A stretch of 64,000 bases of DNA from Leucobacter allii (GTDB taxonomy: Bacteria; Actinomycetota; Actinomycetes; Actinomycetales; Microbacteriaceae): NCBI RefSeq assembly GCF_022919155.1, contig NZ_CP095045.1, positions 558,001 through 622,000 of the forward strand, given 5' to 3'. This document shows positions 19,624 to 28,068 of the stretch, piece after piece. Under the pieces are notes generated by a model. That model had not been told where the DNA came from, did not search any database, and saw only the letters and a list, made by a program, of their open reading frames with translations. The position numbers and the translations under genes were made by a program. Positions within the stretch are counted from its first letter, which is position 1, and the number at the start of each line of letters is the position of its first letter.

Positions 19624-20931
19624 GTGGAACTCACCCTCATCGTGCTGCTGGTCATCGTACTGGCCCTCTTCTTCGATTTCACGAACGGCTTCCACGACAC
19701 GGCGAACGCGATGGCCACGCCCATCGCGACCGGCGCGCTGAAGCCCAAGACCGCCGTGCTCCTCGCGGCGATCCTCAACCTCGTGGGCGCGTTCCTGTCG
19801 ACCGAGGTCGCCAAGACGATCTCGGGCGGCCTCATCAACGAGGGCGACGGCGGGGTCCTCATCACGCCGGAGCTCATCTTCGCCGGGCTCATCGGCGCGA
19901 TCGTCTGGAACCTCGTCACCTGGCTCTACGGGCTGCCGTCGAGCTCCTCCCATGCGCTCTTCGGCGGCCTCATCGGCGCCGCGATCGTGGGCGCGGGCAT
20001 CGCCGCCATCAACGGCGGCGTCTTCATCTCCAAGATCCTGATCCCCATGGTCGCCGCCCCCCTCACCGCAGGCATCGTGGCCTTCACGGCCACGAAGGTC
20101 GCCTACGCGATCACACGCCGCCACGACGGCCGGAAGGACGGCCGCGGCCGCTTCCGCTACGCGCAGATCGCCTCCTCCTCCCTCATCGCGCTCGCGCACG
20201 GCACGAACGACGCGCAGAAGACCATGGGCGTCATCACGCTCACGCTCGTCGCCGCGAACCTGCAGGATCCCGGCACCGGCCCGCACCTCTGGGTCGTCGT
20301 CGCCTGCGCGCTCGCGATCGCGCTCGGCACCTACTCGGGCGGCTGGCGCATCATCCGCACCCTCGGCGCCGGCCTCACCCAGGTGAAGCCCGCGCAGGGC
20401 TTCGCGGCCGAGACGAGCACGGCCGCCACCATCCTCGCCTCGAGCCACCTCGGCTTCGCACTCTCCACGACGCAGGTGGCCTCGGGCTCCGTCATCGGCT
20501 CCGGTCTCGGTCGCCGCGGCTCGAGCGTGCGCTGGCGCACCGTGGGCAGGATCGCCTCGGGCTGGCTCTTCACGCTCCCCGCGGCGGGCGCCGTCGGCGC
20601 GATCGCCGCGGCCATCGCGCACATCGGCTTCGTCGGCGTCATCATCGACGCCGTCATCGGCCTCGCCTTCATCCTCTTCATCTTCTGGCGCTCCCGCCGC
20701 AACAAGGTCGACCACTCGAACGCCGTGCCGGTGCCCGACGTCGCCGAGTCCGGCTACGCCGTGCGCATCCGCAAGGCGAAGGTGAAGCCCCTGAAGACGA
20801 AGACGGGCACGATCCCGCCGCTCACCCCGGTCGCGCAGTCCGCGGTCCGCGACGATGTCGCGGCGAAGGAGGCCGAGAAGGCCGCGCGCGAGGCGGAGAA
20901 GGCCGCCGCGTCCGAGGAGGAGACCCGATGA
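19624..20931 (+). CDS. pit: Low-affinity inorganic phosphate (Pit) transporter
   Basis: A 435-residue membrane transporter of the PiT/SLC20 family. Two copies of the family signature are visible: FDFTNGFHDTANAMAT near the N-terminus and ALAHGTNDAQKTMGV in the second half. Both contain the GxNDxx-type phosphate and cation site, with about 10-11 membrane helices and a charged cytoplasmic C-terminus rich in Lys and Glu. GTG 19624 (protein start MELTLIV) is preferred; an in-frame GTG at 19573 would give 17 extra residues but lies inside the second PHO-box-like repeat. It imports metal-phosphate by proton symport. The next gene overlaps by ATGA. Confidence 0.9.
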   Translation: MELTLIVLLVIVLALFFDFTNGFHDTANAMATPIATGALKPKTAVLLAAILNLVGAFLSTEVAKTISGGLINEGDGGVLITPELIFAGLIGAIVWNLVTWLYGLPSSSSHALFGGLIGAAIVGAGIAAINGGVFISKILIPMVAAPLTAGIVAFTATKVAYAITRRHDGRKDGRGRFRYAQIASSSLIALAHGTNDAQKTMGVITLTLVAANLQDPGTGPHLWVVVACALAIALGTYSGGWRIIRTLGAGLTQVKPAQGFAAETSTAATILASSHLGFALSTTQVASGSVIGSGLGRRGSSVRWRTVGRIASGWLFTLPAAGAVGAIAAAIAHIGFVGVIIDAVIGLAFILFIFWRSRRNKVDHSNAVPVPDVAESGYAVRIRKAKVKPLKTKTGTIPPLTPVAQSAVRDDVAAKEAEKAAREAEKAAASEEETR

Positions 20932-21227
20932 ACATCGACTGGATGGCCTTCGTCATCGTCTTCGCCACCGCGCTCGGCGCGTCCGTCTTCGTCGTCGCGC
21001 TGTACTCGCTCGGCATCCGCTTCCTCGCGACGCCCGCGCCGCGCGTGCGCCGCGCCGACGGCACCTTCGAGCCCGACGGCCCCTCGCGCGACGACGAGGA
21101 CGACGACGTCGATGACATCGGGCGCCCGCGCTGGGCGACGGTCGCCGCCAACGCGTGCTTCGGCCTCTCGGTCGTGGTCGTGCTGCTCGGCATCTTCCTC
21201 ATCGTCCCGGCGCTGCACTTCTGGTGA
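20928..21227 (+). CDS. Small two-helix membrane protein coupled to pit
   Basis: A 99-residue protein with membrane segments at about residues 5-30 and 73-96 and a charged, Asp-rich loop between (DDEDDDVDD). It overlaps the pit stop codon by 4 nt (ATGA), so it is translated with the transporter and may be an accessory subunit. I do not recognise a named family. Confidence 0.7.
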   Translation: MNIDWMAFVIVFATALGASVFVVALYSLGIRFLATPAPRVRRADGTFEPDGPSRDDEDDDVDDIGRPRWATVAANACFGLSVVVVLLGIFLIVPALHFW

Positions 21228-21327
21228 GCGGCCCGGGACCCCGGCCCTGAGCGGGCCCCGATCCTGAACCCTGAACGGGCCCCGATCCCGAACCCGGAGT
21301 CCGGACCCCGATCCCGAACCCCGGGGG
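21228..21327 (+). repeat. Imperfect GC-rich tandem repeat before the aldehyde dehydrogenase
   Basis: About 100 nt of degenerate repeats built on GGGCCCCGATCC-GAACC, present three times (near 21253, 21279 and 21305). It ends at the -10 box of the next gene and could act as a terminator for the pit operon; there is no U-run. Confidence 0.45.
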
Positions 21328-21339
21328 TAGGGTGGGCGC

Positions 21340-22743
21340 ATGACCGCCACCTCGACCGACCGGATCCCCGGGATCGTCGCCGGGCTGCGGCACGGCTACA
21401 CCGCGGGCGTCACGCGCCCCGAGGCGTGGCGACGCGCGCAGCTCGAGCGCCTCCGCGCCCTCCTCCTCGATCGCGGAGCCGACTTCGAGGCGGCGCTGCG
21501 CATCGACCTCGGGAAGTCGGGTACCGAGTCGCAGCTCACCGAGATCGGCTTCCTCGTCGCCGAGATCGATCACGCCCTCGCGCGGCTGCGCTCCTGGATG
21601 CGTCCGCGGCGCGCGCCGCTCCCGCTCGCGCTCCAGCCGGCGTCCGCCCGCATCGTGCCCGAGCCCCTCGGCGTGGTGCTCGTGATCGCGCCCTGGAACT
21701 ACCCGCTCATGCTCGCGCTGTCGCCGCTCGTCGGCGCGATCGCGGCGGGCAACGCGGCGGTCGTGAAGCCCAGCGAACTCGCCCCGGCGACCTCCGCGCT
21801 CCTCGCGCTGCTGCTCCCGGACGCGCTGGACCGCCGCGCGGTCACCGTCGTCACGGGCGGCGTGCCCGAGACGAGCGCGCTGCTCGCCGAGCCCTTCGAT
21901 CACATCTTCTACACGGGCAACGGCCGCGTCGGGCGGATCGTCGCGCGGGCGGCCGCCGAGCACCTCACCCCCGTGACCCTCGAGCTCGGCGGCAAGTCGC
22001 CGGTCTACGTCGACGCCACGACGCCGCTCGCCGAGACCGCCAGGCGGATCGCGTGGGGCAAGTTCATGAACGCGGGGCAGACCTGCGTCGCCCCCGACTA
22101 CGTGCTCGGCGAGCCCGAGGTCCTCGAGCGGCTCGCGCCGAGGCTCGCGGATGCGATCCACGAGCTCTACGGCAGCGCGATCGCGCGCAACCCCGACTAC
22201 GGTCGCATCGTGAACGACGCCCACTTCGCGCGCCTCACCAGCTACCTCGCCGACGGCGAGATCCTCGCGGGCGGTGCGCACGACGCGGCGAGCCGGTTCC
22301 TCGAGCCCACCGTGCTGGGCGGGGTGGACCCCGGGGCGCCCGTGATGCAGGAGGAGATCTTCGGGCCGATCCTGCCCCTCGTCCCCATCGCGGGGCTCGA
22401 TGCGGCCCTCGCCTTCGTGGCCGGCCGCGACCGCCCGCTCGCCGCCTACGTCTTCAGCGAGGACGCGGCCGTGCGGCGGCGGTGGGAGCGGGAGACGAGC
22501 TCGGGCGCGCTGAACTTCGGAGTGCCCTCGCTCCATCTCGCCGCCCCCGAGCTGCCCTTCGGTGGCGTCGGCCCGAGCGGCACCGGCGCGTACCACGGCG
22601 AGCGATCCTTCGCGAGGTTCAGCCACGAGAAGCCCGTGCTGGCGAAGCCCCTCGCGCCCGACACCCTCGCCGCGACCATCATGCCGCCGTTCACGCCCGC
22701 GAAGGACGCGCTTGCGCGTCGCGTTCTCCGGAGGCTCCTGTGA
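21340..22743 (+). CDS. Aldehyde dehydrogenase, class-3 like
   Basis: A 467-residue NAD(P)-dependent aldehyde dehydrogenase of the shorter class-3/YwdH-like group. [19 protein letters not shown], the cofactor segment FYTGNGRVG, the general-base Glu in TLELGGKSP and the catalytic Cys in GQTCVAPDY are all present, followed by [11 protein letters not shown]. The C-terminus (PFTPAKD...) resembles the membrane-associated tail of class-3 enzymes. Such enzymes oxidise medium- and long-chain or aromatic aldehydes. TAGGGT (21328-21333) is 6 nt before the ATG, so the mRNA is probably leaderless. Confidence 0.93.
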   Translation: MTATSTDRIPGIVAGLRHGYTAGVTRPEAWRRAQLERLRALLLDRGADFEAALRIDLGKSGTESQLTEIGFLVAEIDHALARLRSWMRPRRAPLPLALQPASARIVPEPLGVVLVIAPWNYPLMLALSPLVGAIAAGNAAVVKPSELAPATSALLALLLPDALDRRAVTVVTGGVPETSALLAEPFDHIFYTGNGRVGRIVARAAAEHLTPVTLELGGKSPVYVDATTPLAETARRIAWGKFMNAGQTCVAPDYVLGEPEVLERLAPRLADAIHELYGSAIARNPDYGRIVNDAHFARLTSYLADGEILAGGAHDAASRFLEPTVLGGVDPGAPVMQEEIFGPILPLVPIAGLDAALAFVAGRDRPLAAYVFSEDAAVRRRWERETSSGALNFGVPSLHLAAPELPFGGVGPSGTGAYHGERSFARFSHEKPVLAKPLAPDTLAATIMPPFTPAKDALARRVLRRLL

Positions 22744-22794
22744 GCGTTCCGGCATATGGGGTAACGGTCATCGGCCCCTGGATAGGATTGCACC

Positions 22795-23988
22795 GTGGAT
22801 GAGCAGAAACCAGGCGACGGGGTTCCGCCCGCGACCGCGAACGCCGCGCAGGAGCTCCCGCTCGGCGTGCGCGTGGCCGCGGCGTGGTCGTGGCGCCTGA
22901 TCCTCATCGGCATCGCGGTGGCCGGCGTGCTCTGGCTCATCGTGCAGGTGCGGATCATCGTGATCCCGCTCCTCGTCGCGATCCTGCTCACGGCCCTGCT
23001 CGCCCCGGTCGTGCACTGGTTCGAGCGCCGCGGGGCGCCGCGCTGGCTCGGCGTCGTCACCGCGCTCGCGCTGTTCGCCGCGGCCGTGTGGGTGCTGGTC
23101 ACCCTCATCGTCACGCAGCTGCGCAACGGCTTCGACGACGTCGCCCGCCGCTCCGAGGAGGTGTGGTGGGAATTGCTGAAGTGGGCCGAGGCGAACTTCG
23201 GCTTCTCCGCGAAGGAGCTCGGGGGCTTCGTCGACCAGCTGCTCACCACCGTCAACAACCACCAGAACGAGCTCTGGAGCGGCGCGCTCGGCGTCGCCAC
23301 GACGGCCGGCCAGCTCGTCACCGGGCTGCTGCTCACCCTGTTCTCGCTCATCTTCCTGCTCATCGACGGCAGGAGGATCTGGAACTGGGTGCTCGGCTTC
23401 CTCCCGGCTCGCGCGCACGCGCCGCTCGACGCGGCCGGTCGCGCCGGCTGGGTGTCGGTCGGGCAGTACGTGCGCGTGCAGATCTTCGTCGCGTTCGTCG
23501 ACGCCGTCGGCATCGGCGCCGGCGCCGCGATCCTCGGCGTGCCGCTCGCCATCCCCATCGCCATCCTCGTGTTCCTGGGATCCTTCATCCCCTTCCTCGG
23601 CGCCATCACCACCGGCGCCCTCGCCGCGTTCGTCGCGCTCGTCTACAACGGGCCGGTCAACGCGCTCGTGATGCTCGGCGTCGTGATCCTCGTCAATCAG
23701 ATCGAGGGGCACGTGCTGCAGCCGCTCGTGATGGGCAGCGCCGTCCGCGTGCACCCGCTGGGCGTCGTGCTCGCGGTCTCCACCGGCGCACTCCTCGCGG
23801 GCATCCCGGGAGCCCTGTTCGCGGTGCCGCTCGCGGCCTCGGCGAACGCGATCGTCAACACCCTGGTCAAGAAGGAATGGGAGCCGGGCACGGATCCCGT
23901 CGCGGACTACCACCAGCGCGACCAGGTACATCATCGGGCCCGCCGCCGGGCCCGTGCGCTCGCACGCCTGCGGCGCAAGGAAGGATAG
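22795..23988 (+). CDS. AI-2E family transporter (UPF0118/TqsA-like permease)
   Basis: A 397-residue membrane protein with two N-terminal helices (about residues 30-90), a soluble amphipathic region (about 100-165) and a C-terminal bundle of five or more helices including GSFIPFLGAITTG and LVNQIEGHVLQPLVMG, both family signatures. Members export small molecules or act in sodium/proton exchange; AI-2 export is established only for TqsA. luxS is 11 kb away, so a link to AI-2 is possible but not shown. TAGGAT (22783-22788) lies 6 nt before the GTG start (leaderless). Confidence 0.88.
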   Translation: MDEQKPGDGVPPATANAAQELPLGVRVAAAWSWRLILIGIAVAGVLWLIVQVRIIVIPLLVAILLTALLAPVVHWFERRGAPRWLGVVTALALFAAAVWVLVTLIVTQLRNGFDDVARRSEEVWWELLKWAEANFGFSAKELGGFVDQLLTTVNNHQNELWSGALGVATTAGQLVTGLLLTLFSLIFLLIDGRRIWNWVLGFLPARAHAPLDAAGRAGWVSVGQYVRVQIFVAFVDAVGIGAGAAILGVPLAIPIAILVFLGSFIPFLGAITTGALAAFVALVYNGPVNALVMLGVVILVNQIEGHVLQPLVMGSAVRVHPLGVVLAVSTGALLAGIPGALFAVPLAASANAIVNTLVKKEWEPGTDPVADYHQRDQVHHRARRRARALARLRRKEG

Positions 23989-23992
23989 CCCC

Positions 23993-25237
23993 ATGACCGA
24001 GCCCGCCCCGGCTCCCACGCTCGAGGACTTCGAGCGCGCGCTCGCGAACGTGCACCGCGTCACGCAGCGCACCCCGCTCGAGACGTCCCGCTACCTCGCC
24101 GAGATCCTCGGCGTGCCCACGGTCTATCTGAAGTGCGAGAATCTGCAGCGCACGGGCGCCTACAAGCTGCGCGGGGCGTACCACCGCCTCTCGCAGCTCA
24201 GCGAGGAGGAGCGCGAGCGCGGCGTCGTCGCGGCCTCGGCCGGCAACCACGCGCAGGGCGTCGCCTTCGCCGCGCGCGAGCTCGGGATCAAGGCGACCAT
24301 CTTCACCCCCCTCGGCGTGGCGCTGCCGAAGCTGCAGGCGACCCGCAACTACGGCGCGGACGTCGTGCTCGAGGGCGCGACCTTCGACGAGACGAACGCC
24401 GCGGCGCAGGCCTTCGTCGCGGAGACCGGGGCGATGTTCATCCCGCCGTTCGACCACGACGCCGTGATCGAGGGCCAGGGGACCGTCGCCCTCGAGATGC
24501 TCGACGTGGCGCCCGACATCGAGACGATCGTGGTGCCCATCGGCGGCGGCGGGCTCATCTCGGGCGTTGCGGTCGCCGCGAAGCTCCGGGCCGAGCGCGA
24601 GGGCCGTCCGATGCGGATCGTCGGCGTGCAGTCCGAGAACGCGGCGCCCTTCGTGCCGTCCATCGTCGCGGGGCACCCCGTGACGGTGCAGACGCGGCCG
24701 ACGATCGCCGACGGCATCGCCGTCGCGCGCCCGGGGCAGCGCACCTTCGAGCTCGTGCGCGACTTCGTGGACGAGGTCGTCACGGTGAGCGACGACGACA
24801 TCGCCCGCGCGATCGTCATGCTGCTCGAGCGCGCGAAGCTCGTCGTGGAGCCCGCCGGCGCCGCGGGCGTCGCCGCCATGCTCGCCGGCAAGGCCCACGT
24901 GAGCGGACCGACGGCGACGATCCTCTCCGGCGGCAACATCGACCCGCTGCTGCTGCAGCGCGTCATCGGTCACGGTCTCGCGGCCTCCGCCCGCTACATG
25001 AAGCTCCGGATCCTGCTGCCCGACGTGCCGGGGCAGCTCGTGCGCACGGCGTCCATCGTGGCCGAGCAGAACGCGAACGTCGTCGAGGTCATCCACACGC
25101 GCCACGCCACCGAGCTGCCCATCAGCGAGGTCGAGCTCGAGCTGCACGTCGAGACGCGCGGGCACGAGCACGGCGAAGCCGTCGCCCAGGCGCTCCGCGA
25201 TGCCGGGTACGTCGTGCGCATCGGCGAGAAGTACTAG
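23993..25237 (+). CDS. ilvA: Threonine ammonia-lyase with C-terminal ACT domain
   Basis: A 414-residue fold-type II PLP enzyme that deaminates threonine to 2-oxobutyrate, the first step toward isoleucine (or its catabolic counterpart). ENLQRTGAYKLRGAY carries the PLP lysine near residue 57, ASAGNHAQG contacts the substrate, and GGGGLISG (about residues 183-190) is the phosphate-binding loop. An ACT-like domain occupies about residues 335-414. The length fits the short, single-ACT form. AAGGAAGGA lies just upstream of ATG 23993, and the gene starts 5 nt after the AI-2E gene. Confidence 0.93.
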   Translation: MTEPAPAPTLEDFERALANVHRVTQRTPLETSRYLAEILGVPTVYLKCENLQRTGAYKLRGAYHRLSQLSEEERERGVVAASAGNHAQGVAFAARELGIKATIFTPLGVALPKLQATRNYGADVVLEGATFDETNAAAQAFVAETGAMFIPPFDHDAVIEGQGTVALEMLDVAPDIETIVVPIGGGGLISGVAVAAKLRAEREGRPMRIVGVQSENAAPFVPSIVAGHPVTVQTRPTIADGIAVARPGQRTFELVRDFVDEVVTVSDDDIARAIVMLLERAKLVVEPAGAAGVAAMLAGKAHVSGPTATILSGGNIDPLLLQRVIGHGLAASARYMKLRILLPDVPGQLVRTASIVAEQNANVVEVIHTRHATELPISEVELELHVETRGHEHGEAVAQALRDAGYVVRIGEKY

Positions 25238-25441
25238 TCCGCCGTCGCTCGGCCCGTCCGGGGCGGGTCCCGGTCCGGGCCCGGCTCGTTCCGGGCCCGT
25301 TCAGGGCCTGGCCCGGCTCGTTCCGGACCCGGTCGGGGCCTCGCCCGTTCCGGCCCGGGCCGGCCTTGGTCCGACCCGGCCCCTGACCCCGAGCCCCTAT
25401 GAAACTCCCGAGACCCTACGAAATATCCGGTCAGGAACACA
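25238..25441. repeat. GC-rich degenerate repeat after ilvA
   Basis: This is the first part of the 378-nt gap between convergent ilvA and greA and holds no gene. It contains repeated GGCCCGGCTCGTTCCGG-type units (two near 25278 and 25312). The end of the stretch contains CGAGACCCTAC (25409-25419), which pairs perfectly with 25477-25487, and ATATCCG (25423-25429), which pairs with 25450-25456. Confidence 0.5.
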
Positions 25442-25517
25442 GAGTCTCGCGGATATCACAGGGTCTCGCGGACTATGTAGGGTCTCGCGGACTCCACAGG
25501 GTCTCGCGGGTCGCAGG
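25442..25517. repeat. Four adjacent 19-nt tandem repeats
   Basis: Four units begin at 25442, 25461, 25480 and 25499. Each begins G(A/G)GTCTCGCGG followed by a variable 8-nt tail; the last unit is the most diverged. There is no spacer between units, so this is not a CRISPR array. It lies between the convergent ilvA and greA genes. Confidence 0.75.
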
Positions 25518-25615
25518 TGCTCGGACCATTCGTCAGCGGACTCGGCGGGCGACCCGGTCAGTCGCCCCGCAGGTGCAGCCCGCACGGGCAGCCCGAACGG
25601 GCGGAAGCCCCGGGA

Positions 25616-26101
25616 TCAGCCGGCGTAGGTGTCGACGGCGAGGATCTTCACGGAGATCTGGTTGCCGTTCGGCGCGGCGTAGCTGGTCTCATCGCCCACG
25701 CCGAGCCCGAGGATCGCGACGCCGAGCGGGCTCTGGGCGCTGTAGACGTCGAGTCCCGAGCCGTCGGCGAGCTCACGGCTGCCGAGCAGGAAGCGCTCCT
25801 CGTCGCCGAACACCTCGGCCGTGACGACCGTGCCGATCTCGACGACGCCGTTGGCTTCGGGCGCCTCGCCGACGACCGCGTGCTTGAGCAGCTCCTCGAG
25901 GTCGCGGATGCGCGCCTCCATCTTGCCCTGCTCGTCCTTCGCGGCGTGGTAGCCGCCGTTCTCCTTGAGGTCGCCCTCCTCGCGAGCGGCCTCGATGCGC
26001 GCGGCGATCTCCTTGCGGCCGGGACCCGTCAGCTCATCCAGCTCCGTCTTGAGCCGGTGGTAAGCCTCCTGGGTCAGCCAGGTCTGGGTGGGCTCGGCCA
26101 T
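25616..26101 (-). CDS. greA: Transcription elongation factor GreA
   Basis: A 161-residue protein that rescues backtracked RNA polymerase by stimulating transcript cleavage. The N-terminal coiled coil (about residues 8-80) carries AREEGDLKENGGYHAAK, whose acidic tip DLKEN is the catalytic feature of Gre factors; the C-terminal globular domain contains VGDETSYAAPNG. AGGA lies 6 nt before the ATG. Order with DUF4307 and mca is common in actinobacteria. Confidence 0.95.
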   Translation of the reverse strand: MAEPTQTWLTQEAYHRLKTELDELTGPGRKEIAARIEAAREEGDLKENGGYHAAKDEQGKMEARIRDLEELLKHAVVGEAPEANGVVEIGTVVTAEVFGDEERFLLGSRELADGSGLDVYSAQSPLGVAILGLGVGDETSYAAPNGNQISVKILAVDTYAG

Positions 26102-26252
26102 GGTCGATCCTCGTTTCAGTGTGAGCGCGGATGCGCGGACGTAAACGCAACGCCCTGATACGGATCAGGGCGCACAGGCAGGATAGCAGCGACCGCCTCG
26201 ATCGGCAGCCCGGACGCGCGCGATTCCGGGGAACCCGGTGCGGCGCTCGCCG

Positions 26253-26732
26253 CTATTCGATCACCCAGCACTCGCGGGCGGTCGCGGCCGTCGCGGGGTT
26301 CGTGACGACGAGGCGCGTGGTGACCGTGTGATCCTGGTCCTCGGTCACCGGCACCTCCACGACCTTCCAGCCGACGGTGGCCTTGGAGGTGTTCAGCGCC
26401 TCCACGGCGCAGGCGACGGGGGTGTTCGGCGGAGCGCTCACCGTGAACTTCACGTCGAGGCTGTAGTCGTTCACTTCGGTGTAGCCGATGTCCTGCACCG
26501 CGACCACGTTCTGCTCGTGCCAGCCGCTGAAGAGGAGGAAGCCGACGCCGGCGACGACCAGCGCGCCGGCCGCGCCCCACGCGACGCGGCGGTCGACGCG
26601 CCGTCTCCGGCCGGCGCCGTAGCGGTCCTCGAGGGACTGCGACGCGGCGGGCCGGGTGCTGGGCTCCGGGTGCGGATCGGCGTCCGCGCCCGCTGCGGCA
26701 GGGACGGCGCTCCCGACGGGCGACTGCGTCAC
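26253..26732 (-). CDS. DUF4307 family membrane protein
   Basis: A 159-residue protein with a proline-rich cytoplasmic N-terminus, one membrane helix (about residues 51-70) and an extracytoplasmic domain with a single Cys near residue 107 and another near the C-terminus (ECWVIE). This is the DUF4307 layout, an actinobacterial family of unknown function usually next to greA and mca. The GTG start has GGAGG 6 nt upstream. It is divergent from mca across 86 nt. Confidence 0.8.
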   Translation of the reverse strand: MTQSPVGSAVPAAAGADADPHPEPSTRPAASQSLEDRYGAGRRRRVDRRVAWGAAGALVVAGVGFLLFSGWHEQNVVAVQDIGYTEVNDYSLDVKFTVSAPPNTPVACAVEALNTSKATVGWKVVEVPVTEDQDHTVTTRLVVTNPATAATARECWVIE

Positions 26733-26818
26733 GGGAACCTCCGATGCGCGCTGGGTAGACTGGGGGACTGTTGCCAGCGTACCGGGAACCCCCGGGAGGC
26801 AGTTGTGAAAGGACGCGC

Positions 26819-27685
26819 ATGACGCTCAGGCTGATCGCGGTGCATGCCCACCCCGACGACGAGTCCAGCAAGGGTGCCGCGACGTACGCGCACTACCTCG
26901 ATGCGGGCGCCGAGGTGCTCATCGTCAGCTGCACCGGCGGCGAGCGGGGGGATCTGCTCAACGAGCTCGTCGCCCGCGACCCGAAGAGCCGGCGCGACCT
27001 GCCGGGGCTCCGTCGCGACGAGATGGCGCGGGCGCAGGAGATCATCGGATTCGAGCACCGCTGGCTCGGCTACCAGGACTCCGGGCTGCCCGAGGAGGGC
27101 GGCTCGGTGACGCCCAGCTCCTTCGCCGGGATCCCGGCCGAGGTCTCCGCGGAGGCGCTCGTGCGGATCGTGCGGGAGTTCCGTCCGCACGTCATGATCA
27201 CGTACAACGAGCAGGGCGGCTACCCGCACCCGGATCACATCCGCTGCCACGAGATCAGCCGCATCGCCTGGCAGACCTCCGGCGACTCCGAGGCGTACCC
27301 CGAGGCCGGCGAGCCCTGGGCGATCAAGAAGCTCTACTACGAGGAGATCTTCAATGCGAAGCGCGTGGAGACCGTCTACGAGCATCTGCTCGCGCGGGAT
27401 CCCGACTCGCCGCTCATCGCGCAGTTCGCGGAGCTGCGCGAGTGGATGACCCGTCGCGCGTACCGCGGCACGGCGCGGATCGACGTGGGCCGCTTCTTCG
27501 ATCGCCGCGACGAGGCGCTGCGCGCCCACGCGAGTCAGGTCGCGCCCGACAGCTCGTTCTTCTTCTGGCCGAACGAGCTGCAGCGCGAGGCGTGGCCCTT
27601 CGAGGACTACCGGCTCGCGGCGTCGCGGGTCGCGACGAGCGAGTTCGAGGCGGATCTGTTCCAGGGGATCGAGGAGGACGCATGA
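26819..27685 (+). CDS. mca: Mycothiol S-conjugate amidase
   Basis: A 288-residue zinc hydrolase, the same length as mycobacterial Mca. It cleaves mycothiol conjugates, releasing mercapturic acids for export. AHPDDE (about residues 10-15) and PHPDH supply the zinc ligands of the LmbE/PIG-L fold, and ARDPKSRRDLPGLRRDEM and FFFWPNE fit Mca better than the related deacetylase MshB. ATG 26819 follows GAAAGGA; a TAGACT -10 box at 26755-26760 implies a leader of about 50 nt. Together with the mycoredoxin it shows that mycothiol is the low-molecular-weight thiol. Confidence 0.92.
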   Translation: MTLRLIAVHAHPDDESSKGAATYAHYLDAGAEVLIVSCTGGERGDLLNELVARDPKSRRDLPGLRRDEMARAQEIIGFEHRWLGYQDSGLPEEGGSVTPSSFAGIPAEVSAEALVRIVREFRPHVMITYNEQGGYPHPDHIRCHEISRIAWQTSGDSEAYPEAGEPWAIKKLYYEEIFNAKRVETVYEHLLARDPDSPLIAQFAELREWMTRRAYRGTARIDVGRFFDRRDEALRAHASQVAPDSSFFFWPNELQREAWPFEDYRLAASRVATSEFEADLFQGIEEDA

Positions 27686-28065
27686 CCGCGCTGCTGGCGA
27701 CTGTTGCGATGGCCGGCGGGGTCGCCGTGCGACTCGCGGAGGCGGAGACCGACACCGAGTTCGATCCGACGATCGTCTCACCGGGTGCGCCGGGCTTCAT
27801 CGTCACCGGTCTGCTCGCCGCCGCGGTCATTCTCCTCGGCTTCCTGCTCGTGAGCCGCCTGCGCAAGAGCGCGTACCGGGCGGAGGTCCGGGAGCAGATC
27901 GATCGGGAGCTCGCGGAGCAGGAGGCGGCCGGTGCCGCGGACGCCGCCGTATCCGGGACGGACGGCGGGGCAGGAACCGAGGCGCGCCCCGGCGGCGACG
28001 CCGAAGACGGCCGGGGCCGTGACGACGAGCCGGGTGCCGGCGCGGAGCCGGCGAAGCGGGACTGA
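27682..28065 (+). CDS. Small membrane protein downstream of mca
   Basis: A 127-residue protein with an N-terminal hydrophobic stretch (about residues 1-18), a second, stronger membrane helix (about 38-60), then a charged helix and a disordered Gly/Asp/Ala-rich tail. It overlaps the mca stop by ATGA, so it is translated with mca. Similar small membrane proteins accompany mca in other actinobacteria; function unknown. Confidence 0.7.
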   Translation: MTALLATVAMAGGVAVRLAEAETDTEFDPTIVSPGAPGFIVTGLLAAAVILLGFLLVSRLRKSAYRAEVREQIDRELAEQEAAGAADAAVSGTDGGAGTEARPGGDAEDGRGRDDEPGAGAEPAKRD

Positions 28066-28068
28066 TCC

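Noticed and set aside
22795..23988. Dedicated AI-2 exporter working with luxS
   Set aside because: Most members of this family have nothing to do with AI-2 and the gene is not in the luxS operon; only the family name is supported.
25442..25517. Possible CRISPR array
   Set aside because: Units are 19 nt and directly adjacent with no spacers, only four copies, and no cas genes nearby.
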